64,000 nt of DNA, from positions 1 to 64,000 of the forward strand of contig LJHE01000021.1 in the NCBI GenBank assembly GCA_001983555.1, written 5' to 3'. The position numbers were made by a program, and so were the translations under genes. The notes under the pieces are model-generated. The model ran no database searches. It saw nothing but the letters and a program-made list of their open reading frames with translations, and had not been told where the DNA came from. Of this stretch, positions 8,336 through 16,465 are shown piece by piece. This stretch comes from Candidatus Epulonipiscioides gigas. GTDB taxonomy: Bacteria > Bacillota > Clostridia > Lachnospirales > Cellulosilyticaceae. How positions within the stretch are numbered: position 1 is the stretch's first letter; each line of letters starts with the position of its first letter.

Positions 8336-10245
8336 ATGAAAATTTTGCATACTAGTGATTGGCATATTGGAAAAGTGGTTAATCATTTTTCAATGATTGA
8401 AGATCAAGAATATATTCTTAATCAATTTATTGAATTAGTAGATAAAGAAAAACCTGATGTAATTATTATTGCAGGTGACTTATATGATAGAGGAGTGCCG
8501 CCTACTACAGCTGTCAATGTTTTAAACAACATTTTAACAAAATTAATTATAGGATGGGCGTAATAAAACACAATGAAAGCTCTAAAAAATCCAGTAAGCG
8601 TATAGAGAAATCTGTACGTAGTGGCGATAAAAATCGTCAAATATATCACTTGAATTGCTGGGAACTCGTAAAGCTAGTTAAACCACAACATAAACTTGAA
8701 AGATAGTTAGGTGTGAATAAGGTGACGAAAGTAGAAAAAATTAACTAGATGACCCAAGGTTAAATCCTAAAGGTAAAATAATCGACAATCAGCAGGTAAG
8801 CTCTAAAAAATAATTTCTAATTTTGAAATATTAAGGAGAAACTTCAACGACTATCCCTATTAATGGGAGTAGGTACAAGTGTGCCGAAGTGGGTGACTCT
8901 CAGCATGTATTTATAATAAACTCCTTTTTTGTAAAAGGCAAAAGGAGAAAAATAATTATGATGGAGAAGAAGATATAGTCTGTGCTTGCATGAAAGTGTA
9001 AGAAGTTTAGATATTATTAGCTCTTTTTTAACTACACTTAGCAAGAATTTTCCCACCTCTATAGGTGGCGAGATGAATTGGTAAAAATTTCTTGACTGTA
9101 TAGACTAAATATAATATAATCAGTTTATAGTTCAGGGGTGGGACGACCCGTAGAGATTGCTCAATTACTGAACATTGGTTCGGCTTACGCAAGAAGCCCA
9201 CACTTCTATAAGTGGGGGTAGTTCACAGGAGAAATAATAATTAGAAGAACTGGCATAGTAGTAGCGAACTATGTTGAACGACAACCTCAAATAAACTTTG
9301 AGGTTCAGAAAAAGAAAAATTCCAGTATTTATAATATCTGGAAACCATGATAATGCTCGTAGACTTAGTTTTGGCAATGATATTTTAAAAGTTGCCAATT
9401 TATATATAATTACTGATTTAAGTAAAAAAATTGAAATAAAAAAATATGGACAAGTATATCATTTTTATCTTATTCCTTATAAATCACCAATGGAGATTAG
9501 ACATTTCACTAACGATTTGAGTATAAAAAATCATCAAAAAGCTATGGAATACACAATTTCACAAATTAATAAAAAACTTGATAGAACAGCTAATAATATT
9601 TTAGTTTGTCATTGTTTTGTTGGAAATAGAGCGTCTAATAAAGAAGTATCTATTGGAAATATAGAGCTCATAGACTATAATATTTTTAAAAATTTTGACT
9701 ATGTGGCATTAGGACATCTTCATAAGCAACATTGTGTAGGAAGAAATGAAGTTTGTTATTCAGGATCTATTCTAAAGTATGGATTTTCTGAGGTTAATCA
9801 TAATAAAAGTATAAATAAAATCACAATTACAAATAAAAATGTTAAAATTGAGCATTTAATGTTATCTCCAATAAGAGATTTTAAAATTATGAAAGATACT
9901 TTAGAAAATATTTTAAAATTTGGAAGAGAATATTTTTTTGAAAAGGGATTTTATTTACAAGATTATATTCATGCAGTGTTATTGGACGAAGGTGATTTAA
10001 TTAATCCTATTGGTCAACTAAGAAATGTATTTCCAAATATTATGTCACTAGAGCAACAGACTGTAGAAAATGAAATCTATAATAGTGAGCTAATTAAAAG
10101 TGAAAAATCTAAGACACAGTTAGAATTATTCTTTGATTTTTATAAAAAATTTGGAAATAATCAACTTACAGAAGAAAAAAAGTCATATATAAGGGAGGTT
10201 ATAAATAAAGTAGTACAGGGAGGAATAGATTATGAGACCTATTAA
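8336..10245 (+). CDS. sbcD: Nuclease SbcCD subunit D, interrupted by a group I intron (exons 8336-8550 and 9309-10245)
   Basis: Exon 1 encodes the Mre11-like N-terminus (TSDWHIGK, then GDLYDRG) and stops at TAA 8561 inside the insertion. Exon 2 resumes at RKIPVFIISGNHDN and carries the remaining phosphoesterase motifs (CHCFVG, LGHLHK). Joining T8550 to A9309 restores a single frame: 215 + 937 nt = 1152 nt, 383 residues plus stop, a normal SbcD length. Codon 72 is split (AT/A, Ile). SbcD is the Mn-dependent nuclease subunit that, with SbcC, opens DNA hairpins and processes double-strand breaks. It overlaps sbcC by 14 bp. Function depends on intron splicing; unspliced mRNA gives a 75-residue fragment. 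Confidence 0.9.
8546..9002 (+). ncRNA. Group I intron catalytic core (P1 to P9)
   Basis: P1 pairs 8546-8550 with 8560-8564. Element P reads AATTGCTGGGAAC (8653-8665), Q reads AATCAGCAGG (8787-8796), R reads TTCAACGACTAT (8843-8854) and S reads AAGATATAGTC (8970-8980). P4 is GCTG with CAGC. P7 is GACTAT (8849-8854) with ATAGTC (8975-8980). P9 is CTTGCA (8985-8990) with TGTAAG (8997-9002). The long R-to-S spacer, with small hairpins next to P7, suggests the IA subgroup. All core elements look intact, so self-splicing is plausible. Confidence 0.85.
9028..9226 (+). repeat. Repeat copy A: hairpin-ended omega-RNA-like unit nested in the intron
   Basis: This approximately 199-bp unit starts TTAACTACACTTAGCAAG and ends GTAGTTCAC. 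It is closely similar along its whole length to copy B (17752-17950). The left-end hairpin is AATTTTCCCACCT/AGGTGGCGAGATGAATT; the right-end hairpin is CCCACACTT/AAGTGGGGG. Flanking intron sequences (TATTATT at about 9012 and AATAATA at about 9234) can pair, placing the unit in the loop of a peripheral intron stem. Confidence 0.8.
9092..9120 (+). promoter_or_regulatory. Internal vegetative promoter of repeat copy A
   Basis: TTGACT (9092-9097), 17 bp, TATAAT (9115-9120) is a near-consensus sigma-A promoter inside the intron. It points toward the right-end hairpin and is conserved in copy B. Confidence 0.75.
9127..9245 (+). ncRNA. Putative omega-like guide RNA from repeat copy A
   Basis: Transcription from the promoter at 9092-9120 should start near 9127. 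The RNA would contain GTTCAGG...CTGAAC pairing, a GGGTGGGACGACCC hairpin, and GAAGCCCACACTT/AAGTGGG near its 3' end, then finish at TTCAC (9222-9226). The bases after that would be the guide if this is a TnpB omega RNA. That guide here is intron sequence rather than flanking gene. The RNA type is inferred from its architecture; no tnpB is present. Confidence 0.5.
9283..9308 (+). other. IStron right-end hairpin and 3' splice site
   Basis: AACCTCAAA/TTTGAGGTT forms a perfect 9-bp stem (9283-9291 and 9297-9305) with a 5-nt loop, followed by CAG. The final G (9308) would be the omega-G preceding the 3' splice site. A subterminal hairpin at this place is also the binding site type used by IS200/IS605 TnpA. 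Confidence 0.7.
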
Positions 10246-13200
10246 ACTTGTAATGTCTGCTTTTGGTTCTTTTGGCGATCTAGTAAAAATAGATTTTAGA
10301 AATTTAAAAAATGAAAATATTTTTATGATATCAGGCCCTACAGGGGCAGGAAAAACTACAATATTTGATGCTATTTCATTTGCTTTATATGGTGAAGGAA
10401 GTGGTGAAAATAGAAAAGATGCACAGTCATTTAGAAGTGACTATGCTAAAGAAGAAACTAAAACTTTTGTTAATTTTGAATTTGAAATCAATCATAAGTT
10501 ATATAAAATAATAAGATATCCAAAACAAAAGACAAATGATAGTAAATATGAGCTTTATATAGAAAATGAACAACCTCTTATAAAAGATAAAGAAATTAAA
10601 TTAAAAATAGAAGAAATTTTAGGAATTTCAAAAGAACAATTTAAACAAATTGTTATGATACCTCAAGGAGAATTTAAAAGATTTTTGATTTCTGACACTA
10701 AAGAAAAGCAAGAAATTTTTAGAAAACTATTTGGTACTCAATTATATCTTAAAATACAAGAAGATTTTAAAGAGATGAATAAACAAACTAAAGAAGAATA
10801 TAAAGTTAATGAAAATAATATTAAAACTTTAATAAAAGCTCTTAATTTTTCCGAACAAATCGATGATATCGAAATTGCTATAAAAAATACTGAAGAATTT
10901 TTACAGACTCTTTCTAATGAATTAATTCAACGTAGGGGGTGTAAAGAAGAGCTTGAAAATGAACTAAATATACTTCATAAAAACAAGGCTATAACAGAAA
11001 AGTATAATATACTGATTCTTCAATTAGAGGATATCAATCAAGAATTAGAGAAGTTAAAAACTAAATCAATTAAAATGCACCAGTTAAAAAATAAGATTAA
11101 AATTCTTGCTGTTGTAAAAGAAAATTTATTTACTCACAATTATATTCAAAACCAACTTAAAGAATATAAAAGTAAGAATGAAGAAAAAATTCAACATGAA
11201 AATGAAAAAATAAATCTAGAAAAAAATATTAAAATAAATCAGGAACTATTTCAAAAATATTCTATGGACATAAAAAATCATGATGAATTAAAACTTAAGA
11301 AAAAAGAATTAGAAAACTTAATTCCTAAAATTGCTGAAACAGAACAGTTAAATAAAGAATTAGAACAGCTTAAACAAAAATTAAATGATAAAAATATAGA
11401 TAAACTTGAAATAGATAAAAAAATTGCTAAAAATAAAAGTCAAACTATAGAGCTAAAAGAAATAATTGAAGAGTTCAATAGTATAGAAATAAAAAAAATA
11501 GAACTAGAAAATACAAAAATACAAAAATCTAATAGTCGTGACCAACTAGCTAACTTATATAAAATTTGTAATGGTTACCAAAAACAATTAAATGAGCATG
11601 AAAAACTATCTAAAGATTATATTTTAAAAAATATTGAATACGAAAAGAAAAAATTAGAATATGAAACTGCAGAAAAATTATATTATGATGAGCAAGCTGG
11701 AATTTTAGCTCTGACCCTTCAAGAGGGATTGCCTTGTATAGTTTGTGGTTCAACAATACATCCTAACCCTAATATAATAAAATCTGATATAAAAGTTCCT
11801 ACAAAAGTTGAATTAAGTGTTATAAAGAAAGAATTTGAAAATCTACAGAAAGAGAATCAGGATATAAAAAATAAACTTATTGAATTAAATACTTCACAGA
11901 AAACGACCTTAGAAGTAATTTTATCATCCTTAGATTGTATAAAGGAGCAGGATTATAATTCTCAAACTCTTCCTAAAATTATTGAAATAGGACAAAATCT
12001 AAAATTAGAACTTATATATATTGATAAAGAACTACTCATAATAACTGATAAACTTTTGGATAAAAATACTAAAATTGCAAAATTGGAGATTTTAGAAAAG
12101 AATTTTTCTGATTTAGAAATTGAAAAAGAAAATATAGCACAAGACTTAAAGAATTTAGAAATTGAACAGGCTAAAATTCAAAAGCTTCAAGAAGAACGAG
12201 ATATTTTATCTAATTCTAAAAATAATATGTTTTTATCTCAACTACAAGAACAAGTGCAAATAATTGATAGTAGAATTTTAAATGAACAAAAATTATATGA
12301 AGAATCAAATGTTAATTTAATTAATTTAAAAGAAAAATTAGTAAAAAGAGATACTATAATAGAAGAGTATAATAATCAGCTTACTTCTTTGGAAGTTAAA
12401 ATTAATATTGAAAATAACAATTTGCTAGAAAAATTAAAGGAAAATCAATTATCTGAAGATGATTTTATAAAACTATTACCTGAAATTTCAAATATTGAAG
12501 ATTTACAAAGCCAATTACAAGAATATGATGCACATTTAACTGCACTAAATATTAAAAAACAGCAATTTGAAGAACAGATTGATAACAGAGTTTATATAGA
12601 TTTAAATATTTTTGAAGAAAAAATTCAAAAAGCTACAGATAAGAAAAATTATCTTGAAAAACAAATAAATATAATTATAAGAAATGAAAACTCTAAAAGA
12701 ACAATTCTTGCACAAATAGAACAAGAACATGAAAAGCATATAATTCTAAGAAGACAATACGAATTAATTAAAGATGTCGGAGATGTAGCCAATGGTCAAA
12801 ATGCCTTTTATATTTCTTATGAAGCTTATGTACTTGGAGAATATTTTGATGATATAATTAATGCAGCCAATATTAGACTTAAGCAAATGAGCTCTAACAG
12901 ATTTCTACTTACTAGACAACTTGAAAAAACTAAAGGTAGAAAACAAAAAGGATTGGATATTGCAGTTTTTGATAAATATACAAATTCAATTAGAGATGCT
13001 AAAACTTTATCAGGTGGTGAAAGCTTTAAAGCATCGTTATCTCTTGCACTTGGATTATCCGATATTATTCAAGCAAAATCAGGCGGAATAAGATTAGATA
13101 CAATGTTTATAGATGAAGGATTTGGTACGCTAGATTATGACGCTCTTGGAATGGCTGTAGAAACACTTATAGGGCTACAAACAGATGGACGTTTAATTGG

Positions 13201-13303
13201 CATAATTTCTCATGTTGAAGAACTAAAAGAAAAAATTCCAATTAAACTTGAAGTCAGACCTTCAAATCATGGAAGCACCGTAAGATGGAATGATTTAATT
13301 TAA
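10232..13303 (+). CDS. sbcC: Nuclease SbcCD subunit C (SMC-like ATPase)
   Basis: This 1023-residue protein has an N-terminal ABC half with Walker A GPTGAGKTT (about residues 35-43), two long coiled coils flanking a zinc hook (CIVC, residues 502-505), and a C-terminal half with LSGGESF and Walker B MFIDEGFGTLD. It tethers DNA ends and gates the SbcD nuclease using ATP. The ATG lies inside the last codons of sbcD, implying coupled translation, so sbcD intron splicing may influence sbcC expression. Length and domain order are typical. A terminator follows. Confidence 0.93.
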   Translation: MRPIKLVMSAFGSFGDLVKIDFRNLKNENIFMISGPTGAGKTTIFDAISFALYGEGSGENRKDAQSFRSDYAKEETKTFVNFEFEINHKLYKIIRYPKQKTNDSKYELYIENEQPLIKDKEIKLKIEEILGISKEQFKQIVMIPQGEFKRFLISDTKEKQEIFRKLFGTQLYLKIQEDFKEMNKQTKEEYKVNENNIKTLIKALNFSEQIDDIEIAIKNTEEFLQTLSNELIQRRGCKEELENELNILHKNKAITEKYNILILQLEDINQELEKLKTKSIKMHQLKNKIKILAVVKENLFTHNYIQNQLKEYKSKNEEKIQHENEKINLEKNIKINQELFQKYSMDIKNHDELKLKKKELENLIPKIAETEQLNKELEQLKQKLNDKNIDKLEIDKKIAKNKSQTIELKEIIEEFNSIEIKKIELENTKIQKSNSRDQLANLYKICNGYQKQLNEHEKLSKDYILKNIEYEKKKLEYETAEKLYYDEQAGILALTLQEGLPCIVCGSTIHPNPNIIKSDIKVPTKVELSVIKKEFENLQKENQDIKNKLIELNTSQKTTLEVILSSLDCIKEQDYNSQTLPKIIEIGQNLKLELIYIDKELLIITDKLLDKNTKIAKLEILEKNFSDLEIEKENIAQDLKNLEIEQAKIQKLQEERDILSNSKNNMFLSQLQEQVQIIDSRILNEQKLYEESNVNLINLKEKLVKRDTIIEEYNNQLTSLEVKINIENNNLLEKLKENQLSEDDFIKLLPEISNIEDLQSQLQEYDAHLTALNIKKQQFEEQIDNRVYIDLNIFEEKIQKATDKKNYLEKQINIIIRNENSKRTILAQIEQEHEKHIILRRQYELIKDVGDVANGQNAFYISYEAYVLGEYFDDIINAANIRLKQMSSNRFLLTRQLEKTKGRKQKGLDIAVFDKYTNSIRDAKTLSGGESFKASLSLALGLSDIIQAKSGGIRLDTMFIDEGFGTLDYDALGMAVETLIGLQTDGRLIGIISHVEELKEKIPIKLEVRPSNHGSTVRWNDLI

Positions 13304-13305
13304 AT

Positions 13306-13337
13306 ATACCCCTTTAATAATAAGGGGTTATTTTTTA
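13306..13337 (+). terminator. Rho-independent terminator after sbcC
   Basis: ACCCCTT/AAGGGGT (13308-13314 and 13322-13328) with a 7-nt loop is followed by TATTTTTT. Confidence 0.82.
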
Positions 13338-13375
13338 TAATTTATTTTAGAGATAAATTTAATAAGGACGTGAAT

Positions 13376-14131
13376 ATGATGGTAATTATTTTTTTAACTA
13401 CAAATATTTGTTTATTTGGTATTTATTTATTATTTGTAATGATGTTAATATCTTATTTTGAATATTTGCATAGAAGTGTATTAATTTATAACAATCTAAA
13501 AATATATAAAACTGAATCTCAAATTAAATTTGTAAAACAGCTTGTAGAAGATTATAGTACTATAAAAAGCCACCAAACTGCTGACATAGATACATACATC
13601 GATCGTAGACTTAATAGAGATTATATAGGTAAATTTAAATTTATTATAGTTGAAGAAGGTATAACTAAAATTGAAAAATTGAGCTATGCAATAACATGTA
13701 CTAATACAGTCTTATATTTTATACCTAGAGCAGGAATAGGAAGAATATCAGTAATATTAAATATTGCTATTTGTTTAGCTATTCATATAATAGGAATAAT
13801 GATGGACTTAAAAAAACGAAAAAGTGAAATTATACTTATATTAAAAGATTATGTATTACATCAGCATCCTTTAGAAACTTTAAATAATACTCAAAATGAA
13901 ATAAATAAACAATTAAAGATAGAAATTGAAAAACTTAAAGAAGAACTTGATATTAAAACATTAATGGTAATGAAACAAAATGAAACAATAGAAAAACTTG
14001 AAGATAGAATAAGTTTAGATGAAGAATATATTAGAGAAAGTCATAATGTAAATTCAGATGAATTGGGTCTAACACTTTCAGATTTATCTCCTGAAGATGT
14101 AAATAAATTTTTAGAAGAATTTGGTATTTAA
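13376..14131 (+). CDS. Unknown membrane protein with C-terminal coiled coil
   Basis: I do not recognise this 251-residue protein. It has one long N-terminal transmembrane segment (residues 1-28), a charged stretch, two further hydrophobic segments (about residues 105-145, the second ending at MMDLKKRKSE) and a C-terminal region (about 170-235) rich in heptad-like Glu/Lys/Leu that should form a coiled coil. ATG 13376 is chosen because AAGGA at 13364-13368 is then correctly spaced; an in-frame GTG at 13370 is too close. It stands alone between the sbcC terminator and pgi. No function is proposed. Confidence 0.6.
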   Translation: MMVIIFLTTNICLFGIYLLFVMMLISYFEYLHRSVLIYNNLKIYKTESQIKFVKQLVEDYSTIKSHQTADIDTYIDRRLNRDYIGKFKFIIVEEGITKIEKLSYAITCTNTVLYFIPRAGIGRISVILNIAICLAIHIIGIMMDLKKRKSEIILILKDYVLHQHPLETLNNTQNEINKQLKIEIEKLKEELDIKTLMVMKQNETIEKLEDRISLDEEYIRESHNVNSDELGLTLSDLSPEDVNKFLEEFGI

Positions 14132-14185
14132 TTTGATAAATTGTATATACTAATAGAAAAATTTTAAATATTTTTGGAGGTTAAA

Positions 14186-15523
14186 ATGATTAAACTAGAC
14201 ATTAAAAAAACTAATATTAAAGATGAAGAGCTTGCAAATATTAAATCGCAAGTTGAATTAGCACATACTGCTCTACATGAAGCTACAGGAGCAGGTTCAA
14301 ATTTTTTAGGTTGGATTAATTTACCTATAAATTATGACAAAAATGAATTTGAAAATATAAAAAAGGCAGCTCAAAAAATTAAAAATAATAGTGATGTGCT
14401 AATTGTAATTGGAATAGGCGGTTCATATCTTGGAGCTCGTGCTTGTATAGACGCTCTTACTCATCAATTTTACAACTCTCTTACAAAAGAGCAACGAAAT
14501 GCACCTGAAATTTATTTTGTGGGCAATAATATTTCTGGAACTTATATGAATAATCTTTTAGATGTATGTAAGGGAAAAGATATAAGTGTAAATGTAATTT
14601 CAAAATCTGGAACTACTACAGAACCTGCAATTGCATTTAGAGTGTTTAAAAAGCTTCTTGAAGAAAAATATGGTAAAGAAGGAGCAAAAGAGCGAATTTT
14701 TGCAACAACTGATAAATCCAAAGGAGCATTGCTTACTCTTGCTAAAGAAGAGGGATATCAAACTTTTGTTATCCCAGATGATGTTGGTGGAAGATTTAGT
14801 GTTTTGACAGCAGTGGGACTTTTACCGATTGCTGTGAGTGGTGTAGATATTGATGCTCTAATGAGCGGAGCTGCTGCTGGAAGAGAAGAATATAGTAATC
14901 CAAATTTATTTGAAAATGATGCTTATATGTATGCTGCAACAAGAAATATACTTCTAAAAAAGGGTAAAAATGTCGAACTTGTTGTAAATTATGAACCTGC
15001 TCTTTTATACTTTGGAGAGTGGTGGAAACAACTTTTTGGAGAAAGTGAAGGAAAAGATCAAAGAGGTATTTATCCATCTTCTGCAAATTTTTCAACAGAT
15101 CTACACTCTATTGGACAATATATTCAAGATGGTGGACGCTTTTTATTTGAAACAGTATTAAATGTTGAAAAGCCTCGTACAGAAATAATTTTGGAAGAAG
15201 CAGAGAACGATTTAGACGGCTTGAATTATCTTGCTGGACAAACAATGGATTTTGTTAATAAAAAAGCATTTGAAGGAACGCTACTTGCTCATGTTGATGG
15301 CGGTGTTCCAAATATGATAATAAATATTGAAAAACTCGATGCTTTTAGCATTGGAAAGCTCATTTATTTCTTTGAAAAAGCGTGTGGTATTAGTGGATAT
15401 TTACTGGGAGTTAATCCATTTGATCAGCCAGGAGTTGAAGAATATAAACGTAATATGTTTGCATTGCTTGGAAAATCTGGATATGAATATTTAAAAGAAA
15501 CATTAGAAAATAGGATGAAATAA
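14186..15523 (+). CDS. pgi: Glucose-6-phosphate isomerase
   Basis: This 445-residue cytoplasmic enzyme (ATG at 14186 with GGAGG 5 nt upstream) interconverts glucose-6-phosphate and fructose-6-phosphate. Family motifs are visible: [11 protein letters not shown] (about residue 72), [14 protein letters not shown] (about residue 136), [11 protein letters not shown] and the C-terminal [10 protein letters not shown]. Length matches Firmicute Pgi (about 450). An in-frame start at 14174 overlaps the SD region and is not favoured. It has its own terminator, shared with the convergent sigK gene. Confidence 0.95.
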   Translation: MIKLDIKKTNIKDEELANIKSQVELAHTALHEATGAGSNFLGWINLPINYDKNEFENIKKAAQKIKNNSDVLIVIGIGGSYLGARACIDALTHQFYNSLTKEQRNAPEIYFVGNNISGTYMNNLLDVCKGKDISVNVISKSGTTTEPAIAFRVFKKLLEEKYGKEGAKERIFATTDKSKGALLTLAKEEGYQTFVIPDDVGGRFSVLTAVGLLPIAVSGVDIDALMSGAAAGREEYSNPNLFENDAYMYAATRNILLKKGKNVELVVNYEPALLYFGEWWKQLFGESEGKDQRGIYPSSANFSTDLHSIGQYIQDGGRFLFETVLNVEKPRTEIILEEAENDLDGLNYLAGQTMDFVNKKAFEGTLLAHVDGGVPNMIINIEKLDAFSIGKLIYFFEKACGISGYLLGVNPFDQPGVEEYKRNMFALLGKSGYEYLKETLENRMK

Positions 15524-15529
15524 AATATT

Positions 15530-15561
15530 ATTTAAGAGCATGGATTGTCATGCTCTTAAAT
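15530..15561. terminator. Bidirectional terminator between pgi and sigK
   Basis: A 13-bp perfect stem ATTTAAGAGCATG/CATGCTCTTAAAT (15530-15542 and 15549-15561) with a 6-nt loop is flanked by A-rich sequence on the left and AAT-rich sequence on the right. It can serve pgi and the convergent sigK transcript. Confidence 0.75.
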
Positions 15562-15623
15562 AATTAAAAAATTGAAATAGACTATAGAGCAATCTACAGT
15601 CCTAAGAAACGTTTATAATTACC

Positions 15624-16283
15624 TTATTTATTTAATTCATTAAGAAGTTTTTTTAAAGCTTTTTTTTCAATTCTTGATACATAAGACCTAGAAATACCAA
15701 GCATTTTTGCAATTTCTCTTTGAGTTTGTTCTTCCTGATTATTAAGACCATATCTTAATACTAAAATAAGTTTTTCACGAGGTTTTAGTACATCTCTAAT
15801 TTTGGAATATAATTTCATTGTTTCTATTTCTAAATCTACTTGTTCAAAAATAGAATCATTATCTATACATAAAATATCCAATAATGATATTTCATTCCCT
15901 TCTTTGTCTGTTCCTATTGGTGATTGGAGTGATGTTTCTTTATTTTCTTTTTTACTAGATCTAACGCTCATAAGTATTTCATTTTCTATGCATCTTGCTG
16001 CATATGTAGCAAGCCTTGTGCCTTTTTCAAATTTAAATGATGTAATGCCCTTAATTAATCCAATTGTACCAATAGAAATTAAATCATCCATTTCTTTATT
16101 TACATTATTATACTTTTTTACAATATGTGCAACTAAGCGTAAGTTTCTTTCTATTAAAATATCTTTGGCTTTCATATCTCCTTTTGAATAAAGATCTAAA
16201 TAATAAGCTTCTTCTTCCATAGTTAATGGTTTTGGAAATGATGTGACTGAACTAAAATAGGAAAAACAGGAGAAATATAACAT
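15624..16283 (-). CDS. sigK: RNA polymerase sporulation sigma factor SigK
   Basis: This 219-residue sigma-70 family protein has region 2 (RNLRLVAHIVKKY, DLISIGTIGLIKGI, LATYAARCIENEI) and region 4 (TQREIAKMLGISRSYVSRIEKKALKKL) matching sigma-K, the late mother-cell sporulation factor. GGGAGG 8 nt upstream sets ATG 16283 as the start; a GTG at 16301 overlaps the SD. A hydrophobic N-terminus of about 15 residues (MLYFSCFSYFSSV) precedes the PKPL motif; it is shorter than the B. subtilis pro-sequence but could serve the same role. The gene is uninterrupted: no skin prophage. It is divergent from sleC. Confidence 0.93.
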   Translation of the reverse strand: MLYFSCFSYFSSVTSFPKPLTMEEEAYYLDLYSKGDMKAKDILIERNLRLVAHIVKKYNNVNKEMDDLISIGTIGLIKGITSFKFEKGTRLATYAARCIENEILMSVRSSKKENKETSLQSPIGTDKEGNEISLLDILCIDNDSIFEQVDLEIETMKLYSKIRDVLKPREKLILVLRYGLNNQEEQTQREIAKMLGISRSYVSRIEKKALKKLLNELNK

Positions 16284-16465
16284 GGACAAAACCTCCCACA
16301 ATTTATAGGTCTAATGTTAGTATATGCGTCATAATTATTAGGTTGCACGTCTAATAAAAATATTATAATACCTTGAAAAACTTAAAGATGTCCTTACATA
16401 TATATAGTTTATCTAACATATATTTATAATAATTATAGGTATTAACAAAGAAAGGATTGAGGGAA

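Larger units (their letters stand above)
8551..9308 (+). mobile_element. IStron: group I intron fused to an IS605-like 3' end, lacking transposase genes
   Basis: The 758-bp insertion has exact group I boundaries. The 5' exon end ATTAT (8546-8550) pairs with GTAAT (8560-8564) as P1 with the required T.G wobble at the splice site, and the intron ends in G (9308). The conserved P, Q, R and S elements are present. The 3' end carries a perfect hairpin (9283-9305), as IS200/IS605 right ends do. IStrons such as C. difficile CdISt1 combine these parts and normally carry tnpA and/or tnpB; this one has no ORF of that kind and would need transposase supplied in trans. Confidence 0.88.

Noticed and set aside
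8336-8563. sbcD as a pseudogene broken by insertion
   Set aside because: A precise group I splice restores the full frame, and both exons are intact, so an intron is the better explanation.
8551-9308. Group II intron in sbcD
   Set aside because: There is no GUGYG start, no domain V and no reverse transcriptase, whereas the group I P, Q, R and S elements are all present.
14796-15095. Antisense open frame inside pgi
   Set aside because: It is the shadow of the conserved pgi coding sequence, with no SD and atypical composition (very rich in Gln, His and Leu).
16232-16400. A sigma-E promoter for sigK (CATATACTA as -10)
   Set aside because: A -10-like string exists, but no matching -35 was found at the required distance, so it is not listed.
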